From NCBI GenBank assembly GCA_051002015.1, contig JBPCMS010000023.1, positions 1 to 23,013 on the forward strand: a DNA stretch of 23,013 nt, read 5' to 3'. The notes below the pieces were generated by a model. That model did no database searches. It had not been told where the DNA came from and was given only the letters and a program-made list of their open reading frames with translations. The number at the start of each line of letters is the position of its first letter. Position 1 is the stretch's first letter. This DNA is from JACDBE01 sp051002015 (GTDB taxonomy: Bacteria; Actinomycetota; Acidimicrobiia; Spongiisociales; UBA5794). Of this stretch, positions 14,790 to 20,003 are shown in pieces. The position numbers and the translations under genes are program-made.

Positions 14790-15026
14790 ATGACAAGGAT
14801 ACGGGTCAGTACCACGGTGGATGAGGGGCTGCTCGAGGATGCCCGGCGGCTTCGCTCAGGGTTGAACGACGCCAAGCTGCTCGATGAAGCCCTTGCAGCG
14901 CTGCTCGCCCGCCATCGTGCCGGTCAGATCGACGCTGCCTATGCAGCCTACGACGAGTATCCGATTGATGTGGCCGATGCGTGGGGTGATCTGGCGACCT
15001 TCCGCAAGGCCGCGGCATCGTCGTGA
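14790..15026 (+). CDS. MazE/VapB-like antitoxin (ribbon-helix-helix type)
   Basis: A 78-residue protein. The N terminus MTRIRVSTTVDEGLLEDARRL is the beta-strand and first helix of a ribbon-helix-helix DNA-binding fold; the C-terminal part (AYAAYDEYPIDVADAWGDL) would wrap the toxin. The ATG at 14790 fits the promoter 6 nt upstream; a GTG at 14772 would put the start over the -10 box. The stop overlaps the GTG of the toxin gene (GTGA). By analogy with such modules it should neutralise the toxin and repress its own promoter; this is inference from the family. It is inserted between the convergent halves of the pyrrole-type cassette. Confidence 0.78.
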   Translation: MTRIRVSTTVDEGLLEDARRLRSGLNDAKLLDEALAALLARHRAGQIDAAYAAYDEYPIDVADAWGDLATFRKAAASS

Positions 15027-15349
15027 ATGGGCACCCTTCGAGAGGGGAGGTCTGGTGGTGCGAACTGCCCGAGATCTCCCGTCGCCCGGTGGTTGTCCTG
15101 TCACGAGAAGTGGCTATCCCGCGCCTCCGACGCGCCTTGATAGCTCCGTGCACGACGGTCATTCGCGGGCTTCCGAGCGAGGTCGTGCTCGAAGTCGGCG
15201 AGGACCCCGTCCCACGCCGTTCCGCGGTCAACCTCGATTCGGTCGAGAGTGTGTCGGTAGGTACATTGACCGAGCGCCTTGGCCGTCTCAGCGGCGACCG
15301 TATGCACCAGGTCTGCTCCGCACTGGCCAAAGCTGTCGATTGCCGCTGA
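15023..15349 (+). CDS. MazF/PemK-family endoribonuclease toxin
   Basis: A 108-residue protein of the MazF fold, which cuts mRNA at short motifs. The opening SRGEVWWCELPEISRRPVVV carries the family's RGEVWW and RRPVVVLSR features (Arg and the beta1-beta2 loop), followed by ALIAPCTTVIRGLPSEV and SAVNLDSVESV, the usual later strands. The length is normal and the frame intact. The GTG start at 15023 overlaps the antitoxin stop, which keeps the toxin level below that of the antitoxin. The module is therefore likely to be functional, in contrast to the broken HepT-MntA module 4 kb away. Confidence 0.87.
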   Translation: MNGHPSRGEVWWCELPEISRRPVVVLSREVAIPRLRRALIAPCTTVIRGLPSEVVLEVGEDPVPRRSAVNLDSVESVSVGTLTERLGRLSGDRMHQVCSALAKAVDCR

Positions 15350-15387
15350 GCAGCCACCGTGCCGGGAAACCGGGGTGAGCCTCTCCC

Positions 15388-15404
15388 CTCCCCCTTCGGG
15401 GGAG
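15388..15404. terminator. Bidirectional terminator hairpin between mazF-like and adenylation genes
   Basis: CTCCCCC-TTC-GGGGGAG gives a perfect 7-bp stem in the 207-bp gap between convergent genes. A second inverted repeat, GGTCCGGG (15485-15492) with CCCGGACC (15516-15523), lies on the adenylation gene side. No T tract. Nothing else was recognised in 15350-15556. Confidence 0.45.
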
Positions 15405-15556
15405 CGGTGGCCGACCCAATCGCCGAAGGCGGACAACCGGCCGGGGCGAGGGAAGGCAACTCAGACCGCCGTCCGTGAGGCTGCGGTCCGGGTGGTTGTT
15501 CCGGTAGACGTCGACCCCGGACCGACCCAGCCGGCGTGGTTCTCACCGGCCGGGTC

Positions 15557-17152
15557 TCAGACCGGTGCCGCCGCCTCTGCACCCAGGGTCTGTCGATCGA
15601 TCTTGCCGGTGGAGGTCTTGGGCAGCGTCTCCCGGAAGGCGAACGCTTCGGGGATCATGTACCTCGGGATGATCTCGGCGCAGAAGGCGACCATCTCGTG
15701 CTCGGTGATCGACGCCTTCACCGCCACGAAGGCCCGGATCCGGTTGGAGATCATCTCGTCGGGGACGGCGACCACGGCGCACTCCAGGACGTCGGGATGG
15801 GCGTTGATGGCCGCCTCGATGTCGCCCAGCTCGATCCGGTAACCCCTCGATTTGATCTGGTTGTCTCGCCGGCCGAGGAACCGGTAGTTCCCGTCGGGCA
15901 TCTCCTCGACCAGATCACCGGTGCGGTACACCGGGTCACCGAACACCGGATCCCTGGGGTCCCTGATCAGCCGTTCGTGGGTCCGCTCCGGGTCACCCCA
16001 GTATCCCCGCATCACGGTCGGCCCCCGCACCAGCAGCTCCCCCACGGCACCCCGCTCCACCTCGACCAGCTCCTCGTCCACCACGAAACACTCGACGTTG
16101 GCGATCCCCCGTCCGATCGACACCGGCGGCGCCGCCTCATCGGGCGGCTCGGGCACGGTGTAGGCGGTGCACACGTTGGTCTCGGTGGGCCCGTACAGGT
16201 TGGCGAAGGTGACCGGGGGGAGCAGCTTCATCAACCGGGACAGGTACTTGGTGGGGAACACCTCGCCGGCGAAGAGCAGCACCCGGATGCTGGGGAGCGA
16301 GCCAACGGACAGCTCCCCGTGCTCGACCAGCATGGTGAGGATGCTGGGCACCGAGTACCACACCGTGATCCGGTGCCGGTCGATGAAACTGGCCACCTCC
16401 ACCGGGAACACCGAGATCTTGGGCGGCACCAACACCAGGGTGGCCCCCGAGCGGGCGGCGGCGTACAGGTCGAAGGTGGACAGGTCGAAGTGGAGCGGGG
16501 CATGGCTGGACACCACGTCGTCGGCGGTGACGCCGTACTCCTCGGCCGCCCAGTCCACGAACCCGCGGCAGGCCAGGTGGCTGAGCATCACCCCTTTGGG
16601 GGCTCCGGTCGACCCGGAGGTGTAAAGGATGTAGGCCAGGTCCTGCTGCACCGTGCCCGGGTCGAGCGGCCCCTCCGGTTGCGCATCGACGGCGTCGGCG
16701 GCCAGCACCTCCACCCCGTCCACCGGCGGCAGGCCCCCGGTGGTGGCGGCGTTGAGCACCAGCAGGTGGCCCAGCTCGTCGGCCCCCTCGGGCTTCAACC
16801 CGGGCCAGGTCCGGCGCTTCTCGGTCCCGGTGACCATGTGGCGGATCCCGCAGTTGCCGGCGATGTACCCGACCCGGCTCTCCGGGGCGCTGGGGTCGAG
16901 CGGGACGTAACAGGCGCCCGCCTTCATCGCCCCGTAGATGCCGATGACCGCCTCCATCGACTTGCGCAGATGGATCCCCACCCGGTCGGCGGGGCGCACC
17001 CCGAGCCCGACCAGCAGATGGGCCACCTGGTTGGCCCTCCGGTCGAGCTCGGCGTAGGTCATCGACCGATCGCCGTCGACCAGCGCCACCTTCTCCGGAG
17101 TCCGGGCGGCGGCGTCCTCGAGGTAGTGGTGGACGAGGTAGCGGTAGCTCAC
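15557..17152 (-). CDS. Stand-alone amino acid adenylation enzyme, probable L-proline:carrier-protein ligase (PltF-like)
   Basis: It activates an amino acid as the aminoacyl-AMP and loads it on a carrier protein. The 531 residues show all core motifs: A3 YTSGSTGAPKGV (177-188), A4 HFDLSTFDLY with Asp223 for the alpha-amino group, A5 NLYGPTE (318-324), A7 YRTGDLV (409-415), A8 GRRDNQIKSRGYRIELGDIE (427-446), A10 PKTSTGKIDR with Lys517. Aligned by eye to GrsA, the pocket reads D223-L224-F227-Y266-L293-A295-L319-V327-C328-K517, close to the DLLYLALVCK code I remember for L-proline ligases of pyrrole pathways (RedM, PltF type). There are no condensation or carrier domains. The GTG at 17152 overlaps the stop of the dehydrogenase gene, so the two are co-translated. 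Substrate is inference; the adenylation function is clear. Confidence 0.9.
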   Translation of the reverse strand: MSYRYLVHHYLEDAAARTPEKVALVDGDRSMTYAELDRRANQVAHLLVGLGVRPADRVGIHLRKSMEAVIGIYGAMKAGACYVPLDPSAPESRVGYIAGNCGIRHMVTGTEKRRTWPGLKPEGADELGHLLVLNAATTGGLPPVDGVEVLAADAVDAQPEGPLDPGTVQQDLAYILYTSGSTGAPKGVMLSHLACRGFVDWAAEEYGVTADDVVSSHAPLHFDLSTFDLYAAARSGATLVLVPPKISVFPVEVASFIDRHRITVWYSVPSILTMLVEHGELSVGSLPSIRVLLFAGEVFPTKYLSRLMKLLPPVTFANLYGPTETNVCTAYTVPEPPDEAAPPVSIGRGIANVECFVVDEELVEVERGAVGELLVRGPTVMRGYWGDPERTHERLIRDPRDPVFGDPVYRTGDLVEEMPDGNYRFLGRRDNQIKSRGYRIELGDIEAAINAHPDVLECAVVAVPDEMISNRIRAFVAVKASITEHEMVAFCAEIIPRYMIPEAFAFRETLPKTSTGKIDRQTLGAEAAAPV

Positions 17153-18294
17153 AGCTTCATCTGGCTGGCGATGATGTTGCGCTGGATGTCCGAGGTTCCC
17201 GAGTAGATGCGGCTGGCCAGGGCATCGCGCACCTCACGCTCGATCTGGCTCTCGGACATGTAGCCGTAGGCGCCGTGGACGGCCATGGCGTCGAGGCTGT
17301 TCTGCACCCATGACTCGGAAAGAACCAGCTTGACCATCGAGGCGTCGATGGCCTTGCCCCCTCCCCGGTCCCATTCCCATCCGAGCCGGTACACCAGCAG
17401 CCGGGCCGATTCCAGCCTCACCTTCATGTCGACCAGCTTGTGGGAGACTGCCTGGAACTTGCCGATGGGCTGCCCGAACTGCCTGCGCTCCCGGGCGTAG
17501 GCGACCGCCTCCTCGAGCTGGCGCTCCATGGTCCCGATGGTGTGGGCCAGGATCGCCCCCCGCTCGTGCTCGATCGAGTGGTTGAACACCATCATCCCCG
17601 AGCCCCGCTTGGCCAGCATCGCCTCGGCGGGGAGCCGGCAGTCCTCGAACACCAGCTCGCTCATCGGCGAGGTGCGGATGCCCATCTTGTGGAACGGCTT
17701 GCCCACGGCCAGCCCAGGGGTGTCCTTCTCGACGATGAAGGCGGTGATCCCCAGCCAGCCCTTGGAGCGGTCGACGCTGGTGAAGACCACGAACACGTCA
17801 GCGACGGGAGCGTTGGTGATGAAGGTCTTGGAGCCGTTGAGGACCCAGCCGTCGCCGTCCTGGGTGGCGGTGGTGGCCAGGCTGTACGCATCGGATCCGG
17901 ACCCGGGCTCGGTCATGCCCTGCACCGCGATCAGCGAGCCGTCGATCATCCCCCGCAGATAGCGGTCCTTCTGCTCGGGGGTGCCGAAACGGGCGATGGG
18001 GGTCGCCCCCGACCACAGGTGGGCGCCGAGCGAGAAGATCAGCCCGTTGTCGCGGCACCCGTAGCCCAGGGCCTCCATCGCCAGCATCGTGGTTAGGTAG
18101 TCGGCCCCCTGGCCGCCAAGCTCCTCGGGGAAGGGCAGCCCGAGTAGCCCGAAATCGGCGCACTTCTGCCAGGCCTCGCGAGAGAACTCCGAGTCGTGGT
18201 CGCGCTCGATCAGCCGGTCGTTGAGCTCCTTCTGGGCGAACTCGATGACCGTCTGGCGGTAGGCAAGCTGCTCGACACTCCAGGAGAAATCCAC
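17149..18294 (-). CDS. Acyl-CoA-dehydrogenase-like flavoprotein, probable prolyl-carrier-protein dehydrogenase (PltE/RedW-like)
   Basis: This is expected to oxidise prolyl-S-carrier protein to pyrrolyl-2-carboxyl-S-carrier protein with FAD. It has 381 residues. Motifs: GLPFPEELGGQGADYLTT (52-69), GCRDNGLIFSLGAH (79-92), GMTEPGSGSDA (126-136), FITNAPVADVFVVFT (158-172), HSIEHERGAIL with Glu244 at the isovaleryl-CoA-dehydrogenase-type base position, RRQFGQPIGKFQAVSHKLVD (270-289), and IYSGTSDIQRNII (363-375) where the usual YEGT Glu is Ser. The GCxDxGL and NAPxADxF strings match what I remember of PltE-type enzymes. The GTG at 18294 is chosen because the fold begins there; GGGGG lies 6 nt upstream. 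It overlaps the adenylation gene by GTGA. An ordinary acyl-CoA dehydrogenase is the alternative, but context favours the carrier-protein role. Confidence 0.85.
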   Translation of the reverse strand: MDFSWSVEQLAYRQTVIEFAQKELNDRLIERDHDSEFSREAWQKCADFGLLGLPFPEELGGQGADYLTTMLAMEALGYGCRDNGLIFSLGAHLWSGATPIARFGTPEQKDRYLRGMIDGSLIAVQGMTEPGSGSDAYSLATTATQDGDGWVLNGSKTFITNAPVADVFVVFTSVDRSKGWLGITAFIVEKDTPGLAVGKPFHKMGIRTSPMSELVFEDCRLPAEAMLAKRGSGMMVFNHSIEHERGAILAHTIGTMERQLEEAVAYARERRQFGQPIGKFQAVSHKLVDMKVRLESARLLVYRLGWEWDRGGGKAIDASMVKLVLSESWVQNSLDAMAVHGAYGYMSESQIEREVRDALASRIYSGTSDIQRNIIASQMKL

Positions 18295-18379
18295 GATGCC
18301 CCCACATTGACCGTTGGCTCGGTGGTCCGGGCCGTTCCGCCCCGCGCCGCGACCATCGGAGACCGCCTTGCGTGACCGC

Positions 18380-18388
18380 ACTCTATCA
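18380..18388 (-). promoter_or_regulatory. Possible extended -10 promoter of the dehydrogenase-adenylation operon
   Basis: TGATAGAGT on the minus strand fits an extended -10 (TGnTANNNT). It would give a 5' leader of about 79 nt before the GTG at 18294. No good -35 box is seen. Confidence 0.35.
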
Positions 18389-18438
18389 GTGGCCAAGGGA
18401 CCCGACGCTGGGCCGAGCGGCCCGTTGCGGCCACGCGG

Positions 18439-18458
18439 TCAGGCGAACGGGTCGATGG
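18439..18458. repeat. 20-bp direct repeat, left copy (att-like)
   Basis: TCAGGCGAACGGGTCGATGG, identical to 19984-20003. This copy is in non-coding DNA; its partner is the 3' end of the beta-helix lipoprotein gene. The stretch from here to the first CRISPR repeat (18459-18683) holds no gene that I can support. Confidence 0.6.
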
Positions 18459-18683
18459 TCTCAGAGGTGGATATCCGCTCGTCCGCATTTCAGTGACGGC
18501 ACGGCTTATGGAAACTTTTCGCGACCACCGAGCTCCGGGCTGAACTCTGTCTCACCGCTTCGCTACGTTGCTCGACATGGCGAAACCGAAGACACCGGGC
18601 ATCTTGCCACACGACTGTCGGGCGGTCCGCGTTCACTCGGCGCGGCACCAGAGCTGTGCCGACGAAGGCGTGGGCACCATCCC

Positions 18684-19043
18684 GGCGCGGGGTCCGCAAC
18701 GGCGGCCCTCGTTGACCGGCGCCAACAATCGAGCACTTCCAGGGGATCTTCGGCCACGTTGCCGGGGGGCGACCCCCGGCCCTCGTTGAGCGGGGTCCCG
18801 CGCCGGGACGGACGGAGGCGTGTGGAAGCAAGTTGCCGGAGGGCGACCCCCGGCCCACGTTGAGCGTTCGTCCAGGAGAAATACTCCGCCGTCCCGCACG
18901 AGCACGTTGCCGGGGGCCGACCCTCGGCCCTCGTTGAGCGGCGACAGTTGCCGGGGGGCGACCCCCGGCCCTCGTTGAGCGATCCGTGTACCTGGCCCTA
19001 TGTCCCCACGTTACCGGGGGGCGACCCCCGGCCTCGTTGAGCG
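18684..19043 (+). CRISPR. Decayed CRISPR array, six repeat units, no cas genes
   Basis: Repeat units lie at 18684-18718 (degenerate, only the last 15 nt well kept), 18758-18792, 18832-18866, 18906-18940, 18947-18981 and 19010-19043. The consensus is 35 nt, opens GTTGCCGGGG and closes CCTCGTTGAGCG. Inside it GCCGGGGG and CCCCCGGC form an 8-bp stem with a GCGA tetraloop. The first three spacers are exactly 39 nt and unrelated to each other; the fourth is only 6 nt and the fifth 28 nt. Units carry point changes (units 3 and 4) and a 1-nt deletion (unit 6). The 3' end resembles repeats I recall from type I-G (formerly I-U) systems, but the type is not certain. No cas gene is in the window. Orientation is given by the GTTG-start convention. 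Confidence 0.75.
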
Positions 19044-19193
19044 CCGCTCTGGCGCATGCTCTGGACGACTTGGTGTGGCGGGCGGTCGTCAGCGAGCCCT
19101 CGGACCCGCCCCCATCGCGGCTCGGAAGAGGCACGAGTCACGGGTTCATGGCCGTGGATCGTGCAAGTGGCCCAGTTGACGGACCATCTCGGG

Positions 19194-19536
19194 TCAATCG
19201 GGGCTGCCCGCGACCGCTTCGAGGGTGTGCACAAGGGCTGGCAACTCCTCGGTGACGGTCCGCCAGAGGATGGCGAGGTCGACTTCGAAGTAGTGGTGAA
19301 CGAGCCGGTCTCGCATCCGGGCGGCATCCGACCACGGCACCGCTGGATACTCCTGCTGGGTGGCCTCGCTGACCTGCTTGGCCGCCTCACCGACGATCTC
19401 GACCAGCTTCGTCAGCCCGAGACGTAGCAGCTCGTCCGTCTCGAGGTCGCTGAGGGTCCGTTGCTGCCGCGTGGGTGACTGCCTTGTTGGCCGCGTCGAG
19501 CATGTGCACCACGCGGTCGAGGTCACGCGGCTGCAT
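19194..19536 (-). pseudogene. HepT-like HEPN ribonuclease toxin, frameshifted
   Basis: HepT toxins are HEPN RNases silenced by their MntA partner. The ATG at 19536 begins MQPRDLDRVVHMLDAANKAV, a typical HepT N terminus, in one frame. Near 19468-19472 the frame changes, and QQRTLSDLETDELLRLGLTK, LVEIVGEAAKQVSE and MRDRLVHHYFEVD follow. The last contains the RX4HXY catalytic motif (R-DRLV-H-H-Y). Loss of a CG dinucleotide from a CGCG run would explain the shift. The start overlaps the mntA-like 3' end by 14 nt, a normal arrangement. The broken frame predicts no active toxin unless ribosomal frameshifting or an internal start rescues it. About 150 bp downstream (19044-19193) holds no recognisable feature. 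Confidence 0.75.
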
Positions 19537-19843
19537 ATAGCTGGCGTGCCTCGTCCCGGACCTGGCCCCGGAACCGGGGGCTCAAGTCGCCAAGTGTCCT
19601 CAGATCCACATCAACGCCGCCGATCAGCTCACTCAGCTCACGCTCGAGGGCTGACACGCCGAGCAACCCCGGCACGCTCCCCAGTGCGAACTCCACGAGA
19701 AGATCGATGTCGCTGTCCGGCCCCAACTGTTCCTTGAGCGCCGACCCGAACAAGGACAGGCGCACGATGCCGTGCCGTCGACAGAACGCCGCCAGCTCCT
19801 CGTCTCCGATCATCACATTGGCTGCAAGTCGCATGCCCGTCAT
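19523..19843 (-). CDS. MntA-like minimal nucleotidyltransferase antitoxin
   Basis: A 106-residue minimal nucleotidyltransferase. The catalytic motif GS-X10-DXD is complete: LSLFGSALKEQLGPDSDIDL. In characterised pairs MntA AMPylates the Tyr of the HepT RX4HXY motif and so blocks the RNase. The C-terminal part (ELIGGVDVDLRTLGDLSPRF) carries the third acidic residue in VDVDL. The start is ATG 19843, or ATG 19834 three codons later; neither has a strong ribosome site. It overlaps the HepT-like gene by 14 nt. The frame is intact while HepT is broken, the order of decay expected when a toxin is lost before its antitoxin. Confidence 0.85.
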   Translation of the reverse strand: MTGMRLAANVMIGDEELAAFCRRHGIVRLSLFGSALKEQLGPDSDIDLLVEFALGSVPGLLGVSALERELSELIGGVDVDLRTLGDLSPRFRGQVRDEARQLYAAA

Positions 19844-19859
19844 TCTCGCACGTGGCCAA

Positions 19860-19869
19860 GAGGTACCTC
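19860..19869. promoter_or_regulatory. Palindrome upstream of the mntA-like gene, possible operator
   Basis: GAGGTACCTC is a perfect 10-bp palindrome 17 nt upstream of the ATG at 19843. Its position would suit an operator or promoter site. No binding protein is known. Confidence 0.25.
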
Positions 19870-19935
19870 GACCGGTGAGCCTTTGACCGACCGAGCCGTC
19901 GGTTTGCGGTCCACCGGTCGGTTGGCTTAGGCCGC

Positions 19936-19963
19936 AGGGGCGGCCTCACGCCTCACCGCCCCT
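19936..19963 (-). terminator. Terminator-like hairpin downstream of the beta-helix lipoprotein gene
   Basis: AGGGGCGG (19936-19943) and CCGCCCCT (19956-19963) form an 8-bp stem with a 12-nt loop, about 20 nt after the stop of the minus-strand gene. A second inverted repeat, ACCGACCG (19886-19893) with CGGTCGGT (19915-19922), lies further on. No T tract. Confidence 0.4.
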
Positions 19964-19983
19964 CGCCCTTCGGCGCCGTCGGA

Positions 19984-20003
19984 TCAGGCGAACGGGTCGA
20001 TGG
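19984..20003. repeat. 20-bp direct repeat, right copy (att-like), at the 3' end of the lipoprotein gene
   Basis: TCAGGCGAACGGGTCGATGG encodes, on the minus strand, the last residues IDPFA and the stop of the lipoprotein gene. It is identical to 18439-18458, so the two copies bracket the CRISPR/HepT-MntA island of 1,525 bp. Confidence 0.6.

Noticed and set aside
15536..17206. Long open frame (556 codons) on the plus strand
   Set aside because: It mirrors the adenylation gene; no domain was seen.
18610..18662. Further CRISPR repeat one period (74 nt) left of the array
   Set aside because: Only scattered matches to the repeat are seen; a CGGCAC/GTGCCG inverted repeat there is not part of the consensus.
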